Assembly: GCF_023343835.1 (NCBI RefSeq)
Contig: NC_064438.1
Coordinates: forward strand, 59,172,578 to 59,236,577
Source: Lagopus muta
Lineage: Eukaryota; Chordata; Aves; Galliformes; Phasianidae
Length of the DNA: 64,000 nt
Direction: 5' to 3'
Under the pieces are notes generated by a model. It did no database searches, had not been told where the DNA came from, and worked only from the letters and a program-made list of their open reading frames with translations. Position numbers and translations under genes: made by a program. This document shows positions 36,641-49,501 of the stretch, one piece after another. Numbering within the stretch: position 1 is the stretch's first letter; the number at the start of each line of letters is the position of its first letter.

Positions 36641-38097
36641 TTCAGACGCAAATTCCACCTGCACTCCATGAACATGGCCCTCAAGAGCAGTCTTGTCAGT
36701 GACTCTTTCTAGAGCTGCGTCATGCTTTGCAGTGCCTCAATTTCAAATTGTTTGTGGAGATCTGAAGCACTTGTCCAGGCTGCAGAGGAGGGCCAGCAGC
36801 CAGCAGCCAGCAGCACTCCCAGAAGAGCACAGCTGGTGCTCTCCAACAGCCTTGCACTGATGCAGCAGGAAGGACCTCAGCCCACATAGAAGGTGTGGAG
36901 CTGCCCAAGAGCCATGGGGAAGTGCTGGCTGCCCTGTGCCCTTTGCAGCCACAGCACTGCACAGACAAAGCCCCGGTTTTGCTGGAGCCACATCATGATG
37001 GGGCTGCCCAAGGGAGGTGCTGCAGCACAGCTCCCACCATCCATCTCCTGCAAATGAGTCACAGAAGTCACCTTCTTGTTTTGTAAGCAGAATATATTGG
37101 TGTAGTAACAGTTGGTCAATATTTGAAAATTAGAAACCTAGAAAGACTGCTCATTAAATATGAAGAGCCACATGAAACTTTCTCTGTAGAGAGCTGTCTA
37201 AGGAAGTCAAATGTAATTGCAAATAAGCAACAATTCCTTGACACCTCAGTACATCTGTTCTGAGCATCCCTGTCTGTGATCTGAACGGAGACATAGAAAT
37301 GGGTATGTCACTGTGGTTCCTTATGATACCATATTTTACAGCCATCTTCAGCTGTAACAAGTTCTGAAGTGTTTTCTAGAATGACAAGGCACTTAATAAA
37401 AGCAAGACAAAGACTCATTGGAGACCTTAGTGGCTTGCATGTCTTTTGAAATACAAGTGCCGGTCCAGCAGATGTTACCTTGATACTCTCCTCTGGTTAG
37501 AACTGTACTTTTAGGAGATAAAGGAGGAAGAAAAGATTTCAGTGGATCTGCAAAACTCTTGTTGGCTTCATTCAGGGGGATCAGGGGAATGTTTCCATAC
37601 AATTATTGTTTCTTCTGTGTAAAAAAAAAGACACATTAGAAAGGACATCGTTTTCTGCCAAGAACTTCTCATCTTATGAAAGAGCATACAAAGGAACTTC
37701 TAGAGCTCCCTGCACAAATCCCATAGGACCCAACACCTCCTGCAGCTCCCCAGGGCTGAGCAGTGGTGCTGGCACTGGATGTGTCCCTGTGGTGGCAGTG
37801 CTGCCTTTGTCATCTGCCCTGGTGACACAGCAGTCCCATGAGAGCTCCCACAAGGCTGCTTCCCTGGTGCCACTGCTGGAAGTGAGGCTGTAGGTTGGCC
37901 ACAGGTTGAGGAAGCAGCCCCAGTCCCCATGCATGGCACTAAAACCTGAGCAGTGCCAATGCAGCCATTGGCCCTGGGTGAAGCAGCATGTCCCCACCTC
38001 CCATTCCAGGGCACAGGGCTCTCCTGGCTCCTGTTCCAGTGGGAGAATTGCTCCATTCCCTTTCCGTGCTCACCTCTTTTGCTCTATGACCTCTAAT
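36641..38097. other. Unique non-coding stretch
   Basis: No gene recognised. An A run lies at 37621-37629. Confidence 0.4.
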
Positions 38098-38286
38098 CAT
38101 GGAATCACAGCATGGCCTGGGTTGCAAAGGAGCACAGTGCTCATCCAGCTCCAACCCCTGCTGTGTGCAGGTCGCCAACCAGCAGCCCAGGCTGCCCAGA
38201 GCCACATCCAGCCTGGCCTTGAATGCCTGCAGGGATGGGGCATCCACAGCCTCCTTGGGCAACCTGTGCCAGTGCCTCACCACCCT
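38098..38286 (-). repeat. CR1 LINE 3' end, young copy
   Basis: An antisense CR1 copy. It has a tail remnant at 38098-38113, then 'tggcctgggttgcaaaggag', 'ccaaccagcagcccaggctg' and 'cagtgcctcaccacc', truncated at 38286. It forms an inverted pair with 36255-36566, about 1.5 kb away. Confidence 0.95.
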
Positions 38287-39770
38287 AACAACCCTTTCCT
38301 CTCAGTAACACAATATAATCGTATGAAGCTAGCAGTGATTCAGCCTAACCTGTATTTAACTTGAATATGCTGCTTCTTGCCACATCTGGGGAAACTTCTC
38401 TGAGCCTCCCACCCCCCTCACTACAGCCTCTAGCTCAAAGTAACTGGCTTTTTTTCTGTAATGCCTGAATTTCAGCTGATTCTTTTTCCAAAGAAATGAT
38501 CTCTAAGCATACAACAATCCTATAATTAAAATAATTTGCTCTTGTAGCACAGAGGTTATGTAATTGGCAGCTAAGGATACTTGATATTTTAATAACAGTG
38601 AGACGTATAAGAAATTCTTCTCACTTCCAGTTGGCCTTGAACAGGAGCTGCTGTGCTTCGTGCCTTTCCAGGCTTCATCAGTCCTTGTGACCTGTCATTT
38701 TCCCAGAACTTTCTTTGCCCAGTGACCCAGCAGCTCACTAAAACAAGCTGAACTTCTCTGCAGAAAAAAAAATCAATCACTTCCTACAATATCTTACTAA
38801 GAAATGTTCTGTGCCGGCTGAACTCCTTCAAATACAATGGTAAAACATTAAAAAAAGGTTAACATTTTAATGCAAGACCTGAGTCTGAAAATGGAATGGG
38901 TCTTTGATCTCTGATTCTAGCTAGAAATGTCACAGGAGTGGGCTTTCATAAAGGATTCCTTCCAGTATCAGCTTTGGCAGGGGAAAATTTAAACCTAGCA
39001 ATAGTCTTCCCTATAATATTTTGATGGTTCTGGATCTGACCTTGCAAACCAGATGTGCAACTGGCTGTGCTTTTAATCCTGGGATAAAAGATGCTGAAAA
39101 ATCCCTCCAAGTGAAAAATAAAAACCATTCTCCAAACTGGCTCAGCCCAATGGTGCAGCTCTGCTCCCACCAGGCACTACTGGGCACACACCAAACCTCA
39201 GCTCTTCCTTCAGAGGGAAACTGGGCAGCTTGTGGCTGTTCCCATGTCTAAAGGAAGAGAAGAAATGGTTTTTCTGTCTATAACAACACAGCTGTACAGC
39301 CGTGGCCCGTGAGCAGCTGTACAGAAGTGGGATTCCTCGCCCTGGGCATGCAGCTCCTGCCTGGTGCCTAAGGAGGTATTCACACTTCATCTCACCAAGA
39401 AAGCCCTCGGCATTGGACTCCTCGGGCCAGCAGCTATGCACAGTGAGTCACTCCGGGAACACTGCCTCAGACTGGATTCACTGAATCACATCCAAATGCA
39501 GTTTGTCACAGCCCTCTCCCTCACGCACACAGAGGTGGGTGCCCTGTTTCACCAGGGGGTGACCGTGTTTGGGGAGATGGGGCACAGGCACTGTCAGCTG
39601 GGAGGCATTGCCAGAGAGGCACTGGGCATTCCTGCAGCTGGAAAGAGAGCAGTTCAATATTTAGATGTGAATGAATCAGAGAAAGGCGCTTTTTTGGAAG
39701 CTAATGAGAAAGTTGGAACAAAAGTGTTTAACTTTACTCTGGGGGAGCAGTGTTGTATCAGGTACTCAGT
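38287..39770. other. Unique non-coding stretch
   Basis: No gene recognised. An open frame at 39364-39783 runs into a CR1 tail and has no family resemblance. Confidence 0.4.
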
Positions 39771-39830
39771 CATAGAATCATAGAATCCTTAGAGTTGGAA
39801 GGAACCTTTAAAGGCCATCCGGTCCATGGA
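39771..39830 (-). repeat. Very short CR1 LINE 3' end
   Basis: Two intact tail units (CATAGAATCATAGAAT) are followed by 'agagttggaaggaacctttaa' minus its last base and 'aggccatccggtcca'. Only about 60 bp is kept. Confidence 0.85.
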
Positions 39831-41158
39831 ACATGAACCTGGATCAGCCTTCAGGCGACAGCAACACCTGGACCAGCTTCAAAGCATCACTGACCAGCTG
39901 GGCAGGAGGCAGGGACACAGTGGGACACGTTTCTGTCCCTGCTGCCATGAGGTGTGAAGGTTCCCTCCATGCAGTGTGAGCGGCCGCTGGCAGCAGGCAC
40001 TCCTGCAGTGCCACTGCCTCAGCACTGTGATTTGGCAGCCTGGAACATCCCAGCTCCAGGTGTGACCTCCAGGTGAACATGAAATGCTGCTGTTTCTTTC
40101 TCCGCAGGAAATGAGGAGTGGTGCTTCTAATGAACAAAGGGGAAAAAAAAGATTATGAGTTAAAATGATGGTTTTGTAACTCCTGCTTTCATTTTGCTAT
40201 GGACATTCACAATAGGACTAGCAAAGTGATAATATAGTGAAGGTTGATTGTACATTTACTTCAGAGTGTGTCTTGTGGAAAAAAAAAAATCATTATTATC
40301 CCACACTGATACATTTCAGTCTAGGATGTGAGATAAAAATATTGGGATGTGGGGTGTCATTCTCTGTGACAGCTCAATATAAAGATAAGGGGTATTTTTC
40401 ACTGCAGTAAAGAAACACATTGGTTTCTCTGTAGCTTCATTTTCATTGAAAAGATTACAGAGAATAAGCAGAATTCTGTGGTAAACACAAAACAATATAA
40501 GACACATTTTCTTTTGGAATGTATAATGAGTATCGTATTTTAATGTCATTACTTCTGAAAATGACATAATGGAAATGCACACAATCCCCATCCGTGCTGC
40601 TGTCACAGCCAGATCACAGATCTCAGCCCAGCCTTCCTCTTCCCACTGCCTGCAGTGAGAGCTGAGCCGGGGCTGCAGGCAGCGCAGAGCCGTGTGGGCA
40701 CAGCACCGTTCTGCTGTGGGGCTGGGAGCCAAACGTCCTGAGTTGGAAGGGACCCATAAGGATCTTCGTATCCTTAGTAGGTAAGGATGAACCTCACTGC
40801 GTTCTTTGCAATGAGTTCTTTGCAATGAGAATTCACCCACACGACCTTCTGAATGGTACAGAGCAAAAAAGGGTTTCACAGCAGGCCCCAGCCCTTCTCC
40901 AGCTCGGTGGGCACAGAGCTTTGGATCCTCCTCTGCCACACTGCCACCCATCACTGCTACTGCTGATGTTTACTATTCAGGTTTCCCTTTGGTTATACAT
41001 CAGTTCAAACCACATCAGGTACTCGACTGCATGTGTGCAGCACCTTGGGACAAATGGCAGGATTTATTTGGTGACAAAATCAGACAGGAGGTTTTAAGCT
41101 TCTTGCTAAGGGTGATCATTGTAAACAGTGATGTCCATTTAGATGCACCTCACTCTTT
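39831..41158. other. Unique non-coding stretch
   Basis: Contains a 14-bp direct duplication (GTTCTTTGCAATGA) at 40801-40828 and an A run at 40279-40288. A minus-strand open frame of 212 codons at 40316-40954 has no recognisable domain and spans a CR1 relic, so it is not called. Confidence 0.4.
40738..40772 (-). repeat. Probable CR1 relic
   Basis: About 35 bases resembling the antisense CR1 end ('ctgagttggaagggaccca', 'aaggatctt') with no tail repeats. It is too short for certainty. Confidence 0.45.
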
Positions 41159-41492
41159 CAACTCTCTGAAAGGGTGAAGAACAGCAGGACAAGGGGAGAT
41201 GGTTTGAAGTTGAGGGAGGGCAGATTGAGGTTGGATGTCAGGGGAAGTTCTGTGCTGTGAGAGCGGTAAGGTGCTGGAACAGCTGCCCAGAGAGGCTGTG
41301 ATGCCCCATCCATCCCTGGAGGTGTTCAAGGCCAGGTTGGATGGGGCCCTGGGCAGCCTGGGCTGCTGTGAAATGTGGAGGTTGGTGGCCCTGCATGGCA
41401 CAGGGGGGTTGGAGCTTCGTGATCCTTGAGGTCCCTTCCAACCTGGGCTGTTCTGTGATTCTGTGATTCTGTGATTCTGTGATTTTGTGATG
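41159..41492 (+). repeat. CR1 LINE 3' end, young copy with longest tail
   Basis: A sense copy of the 875-1184 subfamily. It starts at the same point (CAACTCT then GAAAGGGTG), passes 'acagcaggacaaggggagat', 'gatggggccctgggcagcct' and 'gaggtcccttccaacctggg', and ends in five tail units of ATTCTGTG type at 41452-41492. The long uniform tail and near identity with the 875 copy suggest recent insertion. Confidence 0.96.
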
Positions 41493-42728
41493 TCTGAGCA
41501 CTGAGCCGCACAGCTACCATGGAAAGGTACCATGCTTCCTTATTGGCGCTGCCAGCAGAATGGCACACATTTCTGGACACAGGAGACTCTCTATCAGATA
41601 ATGTCCATTTCACTGCTTTGTTTGCTAAGTGCTATTTTAATTTCACCTTGAATTTAAAGCATCTGATTAAAAACTAGCCAAATAAACAAAGAAATGAGTG
41701 AGTTAAAAATCCCTCCCACCTGCAATAGCTGATGCACAATCCAATGCTTGTAAGAGTTCAATCCAAACCCTTCAGAAATGCAGACATCTGTTGTTCTTCG
41801 TTATTTCTTGTGGCTGCGGTTCCCAAACCTGATGTTACTTCAAGTTCCCTGTGAAGCCAATGCCACTCCAGCAATCAATGGGAGCTTGTTTACAGCTTTC
41901 CTTCTCATTTCTGCTACAATCAATCGAACTTGTCAAGAGGGCTCTGGTGCCGTCTGCATTTTTTCCCCATAAAATATTAGGGAGAGAAAAACATTCAGTG
42001 AAAGGTTTGTGAGTTTAAGTGTAATTAAAATTACAGGAACTCGGTCCTTGGAGATTGCGAGTATTGACGTCTCTTTTATTCTCTTATTTACAAACCAATG
42101 TTTGTACGCTACAATCTCTTTCAAAAAAAAAAAAGAAAACCAGACAAGCAGAAAAACAAGAAATGAAGACGCATTAAAATTCCACCAGGACAATACCTGC
42201 AGCTCTCATTGTGCCCTTATGCCAGCAAAAAATCTTCTGGCTGTAATTGGAACTTCGCTGGGGCTGATCCTAAAGCCCCCGAAGTTTGCAGCAGTGTTTC
42301 TCTCATTATTTATTTCCTTTGTTTTAAAGATGCGTATGAAGAGAATGTGGAGCAAATCACACATAAATGATGATCAGTTCCAGATCTTCAAGGTGGGAAA
42401 ATAGTGCGAGTTACAGAGCAGCTAATCACATGGACCAACGTTTGATTTATGTGTATATGTATGACTGTGGTGGGGTTATTACGTAATTCAGTTCTCCTTA
42501 TGAAATCCCTTCTGCAAACAGAAGGACGTTTGCTTTGATCCAGCAGTGTTATGGATTGACCTGGGAGCTGTGCATGGCAGCAACTGAGAACCAAACTGCT
42601 CCCACCAGGCAGGAGGACTTGGCAGTGAACCAAAAACAGGACTAAAAGAAAGGATTATAACATCATTCATGATATATTCAATTATCCTGAACATGGTTAC
42701 ATTATACTTACCCTGAATGTGTATCCTG
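41493..42728. other. Unique non-coding stretch
   Basis: AT-rich. An A run at 42123-42134 is followed by A-rich sequence to about 42160. The non-repetitive block at about 41940-42120 resembles conserved non-coding DNA. No gene recognised. Confidence 0.4.
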
Positions 42729-42868
42729 AGCCAGGCTGGATGTGGCTCTGGGCAGCCTGGGCTGCTGGTTGGTGACCTGCACACAGCAGGGGGTTGGAGC
42801 TGGATGAGCATCGTGCTCCTTTGCAACCCAGGCCGTTCTGTGATTCTATGAGTCTATGATTCTGTGGT
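42729..42868 (+). repeat. CR1 LINE 3' end, young copy
   Basis: A sense CR1 end of the 10281/36255 subfamily. It starts inside the 'ccaggctggatgtggctctg' block and runs to three or four tail units at 42835-42868. Confidence 0.93.
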
Positions 42869-45800
42869 TAAAATACACACACAATAATTACCCTTTGTAT
42901 CTAAATGTGAAAAGTCCATAGTGATGCTCACTTCGCATTCTTATATACAAAGCCAAAATGTTCTGCTAAGTTCTCAGATTAGCCATTCATAAGTCCCTTA
43001 CATTTTTTATTGCTCTTCAGTTAAAGGAAGAAGCCTCTTGCACACAGTGTGCACACCCTGTGCTGAGCTCCATAAATCCAAGAGTTCATATCACAGGCTG
43101 GGTTGTGATGAATTATTCACACACCCCAACGCGCTGTGTCACGCTATGAGAGGAGCAAAATGAAGGTGTGCCATTTGGGGAGATGCATGCAACAGGTGTA
43201 AACACCGAGGCTGTAGGACCATGTGTGCAAAACCTTTGCAAATAGGTAAATGTTTCTGTTTAAACCAACAGTAGATGTGTGGCAAACAAGTGTGGAGCAC
43301 AAAGGACGTGGAATATCTGTGGCAGATGTTGGTATTCATGGTTGTGCAGCTCAAAGTGCTTCACACCGCCCACAAGAACAAAATGTGGTTCTCCAGGTCA
43401 GAGGCACCAGCAGATAAGGATGCTGCACTGTATGTTTGAGCACTGCCATAGACGTGGCCTGAGTCATCGGGCTGTGCTGAAAAGGACAGCACTGATCTCG
43501 TGCCCATCTTCCTTCAGAGAGCTTCCTCTGAAGCCTTCTTGATCGGCTGAGAAACACAGGCAGTGATTCACCTTTACATGCTGAAAACCAGGGTGAGTAA
43601 TGAAAAGTGAATGGCTGTCTTCATTTTTAATTTCAGATCCATTCGTTGTAAGCCTTGCTCAGCTGCCTGATGTGACATTGCAGTTTTGTAGGACAACAGG
43701 AATAGAGACCATTATTAACGGCTATCAGAGATCAGGTTGGTATGATACCATAGGCATTAAAATGATCTGTGAGTACTGCTATCATGGGCAATTTCAGACT
43801 TTCTGTAATTACAGAATTTCATATTAAGGCATTTCCCAGCAGATGCTGGAATACACCATGCAGATTGTGAAATAGCTTGGGGCAGCCTAACCACAGTGAC
43901 AGGGGGCATTCAGCTGATCCTTAGGGAGATCCTTAAGGAGCTCACAGTGGCTCCTTGTTCTGCAAACAAAATCCTGGAAAGCCCAGTTGATTTGGTGATG
44001 AAATCACTGAAGGCAGCACTGCATCAGGGCTCTGCACAGCTCTGCTGCAGTGGGGAACTTTTAAAAGTATTCAAGAAAAGAGGACAACTTCTAAATAGGG
44101 GATGGGGTGACTGGGATAGCATTACTGCTCGAGCAACGTGGTAAAGTGTTTCATGCAAGTTTCTCTTCTCTGTTTGGAAGAAGTAGTACAACATTTTATG
44201 TGAGGATAAAAAAATATATTATCCATAAGGAGCTTTTAACCTACATCTGACAGGGCTGAAATTTAAATCACCTCGGCCAAGATGTGTCTTTAGGATGAGG
44301 GTGATACGGGGCAAAGTAGTTGGAAAAGGGCAGGCTGGGGGAGCTGCAGACCATCAGGCTGCTGCCAGGCTGCGTGGAGAAGTGGTGGGGCCACTGTGGG
44401 CAGCACCCAGCGGGGCTGGTGGCAAGGATGGCTGCATGACCTGTGCACTGATTCCTGGAGGCAATGGGCAGCCTTCAGCCAGCTGTGTGACACGGCCCTG
44501 GTGCAGGAGAAAGCCTCAGGAATGCCTAGCACAGCAGCAAAGCACAGCAGCCATCATGGGCTGGGTGGCACAGGGCAGCAGGGTGCAGTTAGGGTACAGC
44601 GCTGCGCTGTGCTGCCCTGCGGCGAGGCAGGGGCTTCACTCACACAGTGCTGTGTGCCACTGTGAAAATCCACGGGTAGCTCCTGCAGTACAAGGTTATG
44701 TGCATGTCTTCTCCAGCACAACACACAGCTGGGATGGGGCCTGCAAGTGAGAGTATTACTGCTGCGTTATCAACAACTGCATGCAATTACTGTTACTTTG
44801 CTTTGTTGAGAAAGATCTGCGCCTTCTCCAGTTTTGCTCATTTAAATCTGGTGACAAAGTAATACATGAGAACTAGAGCAGAATCGATAATTAAAAGGAA
44901 GCAATTCAGGATACATGAAGACTCTTTCTTTGCCCTTGCAATTTGAAAATTAGGTAGAAAAAACCTCATGTTTACACGTGAGTAATGTTTACAGCTCAAA
45001 AGGGATAGCAGCATTTTCTCAGCTCTGCAGTGAGTTCTGTGTTTCCCCCTTCATATCCTGACTGCAGTATAGAGATCATTTTTTACAGAAAAAAATTAAC
45101 AAAAAAAATCAAATGAAAGTGTTGCATCAGTTTTGCATAATAAAGCATTAGCTGGCAATATTAAAACACTGCAAAATATTTTCATTCTTATTAATACTCT
45201 GTGGTTTATAGGAGTAAGAGCTCCATTAAATCTGACTACACGAACACCGCAGAGCTCTGCTGTAACCATGAAGGTGGCTTCATGGGAAAATCCAGCTTTT
45301 TATCTTAGTTCCCTTATTCTTGTTTTATGTACCGATGGCCTCTGATAAATTGAGATAAAGAGGTGAAATTATCACAAAACTCGCCTGATGAGCTCTACAT
45401 CAACTTAAAATCATAGTTTTCATTTTGGAAATTCAAAAGGCAAAAGTGCAACAGCAGGGATGTTGCAGCTGAGTTGGTTTTCCATTTCTCAGCTCAGGAC
45501 TCCGGGTCTGGAATTAGGAGTGAGGATGAGCAATGTGAGTTAAAAGCAGGAACTGCATAAATCCTCACACCTCCAATGAAACCATCACCTCTGGGAAGGC
45601 AGGAGGCTAAATTAAATGACAGTTTGCAAACACTCACAGCGACAGCAACCCCCATCTGCAGTACAACTGACAGAGAAGCATTGCCTGGAGGCCCAGGCAC
45701 TGACCTGGGACTGCAGATCACTCCTTTTTGGTCATGCTTGTCTCTCAGAACCCAGAGGGATGCAGGGTTTGGGCTGCCCCCCCAACCCCCCCCTGCTCCC

Positions 45801-48800
45801 TCAGCCCCTCAAGTGCCTGCAGGTCCTGGTTGGTGCGTGGAGCTGCCCTGCCCATCTCCCTCCCCAGGTGACCTCTGCTTCTACCACCACCACAAGCAGA
45901 GACACAGGCATAGCAATAATCTGACTAATTTCTGTGAGTCTGTAATGAGTCTGTAAGGCCGTTTCCTGGCATGGGGCATATTGCAGTCAGTCAGAGCCCT
46001 GCCAGTATCAAGCTTGGTAGTCATGGCACTGGAGATGTGACTCGCCTTGCCTGTAGCAGGCACCTCAAGCACAGCCCCAGTGCTCTCAGTCTGGCGTCTC
46101 AGCACACATTCTGCCCTTCTGTCCCCATTCCTCCCCACTGTTTTTTCTTCTGCACACATCCCTCAAAGAAGAGGCGTTCCCCCCATTGGCCTGGAAGGCA
46201 GGTGGGCTTCTGCTACTGGGAGCAGAAGTTCAGTGCTGGAAATCCAGATGGAACATCAGAACATCCCTCACAATCTTCACTGGCCACTTATAATTTTATC
46301 GCTAAATATGTTTGTATTTGAAATATTTCATGTTTTAACACAAGCTCGTATATTCTGAATATTTGAAACTTCTCCATGCAGTTAGGTATTCCAGATAGCA
46401 GTTTTGCATAAACAAGCTGTGAGAAAAGTCTCCCATCCCTGAAGTGCTCTCAGTGTGCACAGCAATGAACACATGAAGTAAGAGCAGGCAATTTGTTTAT
46501 TTAAGCTTACCATGGATTTCTCTCTTTGATCAGAATCAAAGTGTAATAAAGATTCAGAAAATTGCCCAGAGAGGAGTCAAGTGCTCAGAGGAGCTGTGCA
46601 TGCTGGATGCTGAGCAGAGATGCTCCCACTGCTCCTGGAACTCACACTCTGCACACAGGAGAACTTCTCCACCCATGGAAAGTGGGTGGAGAAGTGCACA
46701 GAAGTGCACAGAAGCACCGGTGTCTATTTTTTCCACGGCAGAAATTGTGGAGAAGCTCTTTGACAGGTGGTCACAGCCCTCCTGTATTCTAATGTACTTC
46801 AAGGTTTTCTCACAGACGTTTCCTCTCCCACGTACTGGGGAGGTGGACACACTGCAGAGGTGCAGGCTGAGAAATGGGGACATTCTCAGAGGACCCACAC
46901 TGGCACTGACTGGATCTTGGTCCCACACCTGGTGTGCAGGGGACGGCTGGTGGCAGCAGGTCGGCTGCCCTGCAGCATGCAGGGTGTTAATGAGTACTTG
47001 CGTGTTCATCAGGGCACAGAAAGGTACTTTGCCTTGACTGTGCATGCACAGGGAGGAATCTGCTATTTATGTTCAGTGTAAACTGTTGAATGGGCAAATA
47101 TTCTCCAAGCCTGAGGCAGGCCGCCATAATTATTCCCACCTGGCAGGAGCCTTGTGCTTGGCCAAGGAGAAGCAAAGCACTGCCCCGTGAGATGCAGCGC
47201 TCCGTGCCTGCAGGAGAGCTGCACACAGCCCTGGGGACAGCCCCAGGCACAGCCCTGCTGCCCGCTCGTGGTGTGCCCTTGGGTAGGCCGAGCTGACATA
47301 AACCCCAACCAAAGCAACCTGCAGCTTGCGGATGCCTCTCAGTTGCACTTTATTTGCTTGCAGGGTCTCCGTCTTGGTTGTTGACAGAAAGGAAGGTCGC
47401 CATTCTACTTGGATAGAAGTAGAGGAAGTAGAGGAGCTATTTCATTTGGTCCCAGTACCCCACAGTACGTTAACTGGGAGACAAACCTGCACCTGCCTTC
47501 CCCACCACCCTGCAGGACAGGTGTGACCATGAGCTCAGCTCCTTTCACACTGCTGCTGCTCCCTCCCAGGTGCAGCTCTCTGGGCACCAGCCTGCGTCCA
47601 TCCAGGCATTGCTCCATGCATAATTAAATTCAGAATCAGGAGGAGAGGTCACCTATGCAAAAGCTCAAGCTGCTTAGCTTGCCCACAGACCTCCCAGAGC
47701 ATGGGGCCAGTAAGCTGCTTACAGAGCATCTCGTTAATAGCCACTAATCTTTAACCATTTGCCTTCCTGTTAATTACAGAGCCATGTCAAAGCCCAGTGC
47801 CTTCTGTAATTGCTTTCATGGGAAAAGGTGAACTGGATTGTTTTTCGTATTACTGTTCTCCCCGCTCACTCCCCTCCAGCCATGACATTTTCCTTTCACC
47901 TGCAATGCAGCATTATCTGTGAATGATGTGCCTCCTGCTTGTCCAGGATATTGTAGTTAGATGTAGCCTGATGGCATAGAAATGATATTGATTTCTCCCC
48001 ACTGCAGCAGACGCTCTCGTGTCCAGCCACGAAGAACTTGAGGAGGAATACCACACAGATGAGCCGTCTGCAGGGCTGCCATCCTGTGCCTGGGCAGCGC
48101 CAGCACTGTGTGCTCAGTGAGCCACGGACTGGGACCCAGCATGGCCTCCAGTGCTGTGCCCCGGCTTTCTCCAAGCAGCAGCAATCTGCTTGGGACGGGG
48201 GTTCACTCCTGGCAGCTCCGGCTCCCTCTGGTCCACAGTGTGACTTCCAGCCTGGGGACACGGCCCCACCACGGGGTGAGGATGTGCTGGGCTGTGGTGC
48301 TGCAGCACTCGGTTACCTGTCCCCTCCACCGCCCAAACCTTGCTCCTTTCCGCTCTGTTAATCTACTGAAGGATGCCAGAGGAACCTGAACAAAAGGTCT
48401 GAAAAGCCCTGAGGTCAGACACAGCGCATCCCTGAGGTACAGCTGTGTAAAAAAAGTGATGCTGTGTGAGGCTGTTCTGGAGAGAACTGCCAGCAGAAGG
48501 CAGCCCAAGGGCGCTGGCAGCCACCAAAGGGACCAGGGTTGGTTGGGCAGCGACAGACCGGCCACGGCCAGCAGTGGGGCTGGGGGACGCTGCGCTGTGT
48601 GTGTGGGTCTTGGGGGCTCAGCTCCAGGACCAGGGATGCTCCACATCTGGCAGCAGCTCAGAGATGCCTGGCCTCCCCTGGCTCCCACCCACTGCTTGGT
48701 GGCCAATGCGTCCTGGCATCAGTCTTCCTATTAAACCCAAATGTGCGTGTTATTCCAATATGTATAATATGCAGTCGATAGCAGAGTTTTCTACACATAA

Positions 48801-49180
48801 AAGGTCACCTGAGACTCTTCCCTTTCTGAGCTAATAACCGCAGTCTCTCCAGTTGCCATTTAACTCTTCTAAGTAGCATTTTTTCTCAATTCCCCCCAAA
48901 ACAATTACTGGAATAACAAAAGCATTTGCTAAGCAGAGCACAACAATCTTTTATTTGGGCAAAACCTCCACAACACGGCTGCCAAACCAACGGCCTGTGT
49001 AGTTTCCCCAAGGATCCCCTCCTCCCTGTGCCTGTGCCCTCTGCTCAGCCCCAAAGCTCATGGGCCATCACCCCGCTCACCCACAGCACCGCCGTGCTCA
49101 GTGCACCACACTGCACACCCCGCAGGACAGCACACACGGGGTGCATCCTCTCATTAATTACCTCTGCAGATGCAGCTACT
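42869..49180. other. Unique non-coding stretch
   Basis: No interspersed repeat recognised over more than 6 kb. A C-rich run lies at 45777-45789 and a short AAGTGCACAG triplicate at 46691-46717. GC-rich parts at 44290-44700, 46560-47080 and 48040-48720 are open in several frames on both strands at once, which argues against real coding. No gene recognised. Confidence 0.4.
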
Positions 49181-49184
49181 GTCA

Positions 49185-49486
49185 AATAAGAGCAGCTCCT
49201 TTTATTTCTAAAGGAATACGGCACGCATGCAAAGCGGTTTCAAGAAGATGTACCCTCAGGGCATATTATTATCTTAACTAAAATTCAAGTGCGTACTTAT
49301 TACCCAAATCTTAGTTTCAGAAATAGCTTCGCGTTCACATATCGGAATTACAAACCGCTACACAGTTTGTTAGAACTCGTCTGCAAAACTGCTTGTTAGT
49401 ACGGCGTTTAGAGTAGTCTTACTTATCTAATCTCCACGAGTCGTAATTCCTTTAGGATCGCTTTCCTCTTCATACACTGCATCACA
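49185..49486 (-). other. Candidate 3'-terminal exon
   Basis: On the minus strand, a T-rich tract ending in TTTATTTATTTTCAG (plus-strand 49487-49501) makes a plausible splice acceptor. Directly after it, codons from 49486 to 49430 read CDAVYEEESDPKGITTRGD, then a TAG at 49427-49429. The following sequence keeps an unusual number of CpG for AT-rich bird DNA, and an AATAAA polyadenylation signal (minus strand) lies at about 49202-49207. I do not recognise the peptide. It could equally be a conserved non-coding element or an exon of a non-coding RNA. No upstream exon was identified in the window. Confidence 0.25.
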
Positions 49487-49501
49487 CTGAAAATAAATAA
49501 A

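Noticed and set aside
40316..40954. 212-codon minus-strand open frame, among the longest outside tandem repeats
   Set aside because: No recognisable domain, includes a CR1 relic, and has AT-rich and GC-rich halves with no codon-like pattern.
46554..47081. Overlapping 163- and 145-codon frames on opposite strands
   Set aside because: GC-rich DNA with few stops in any frame; no resemblance to a protein family.
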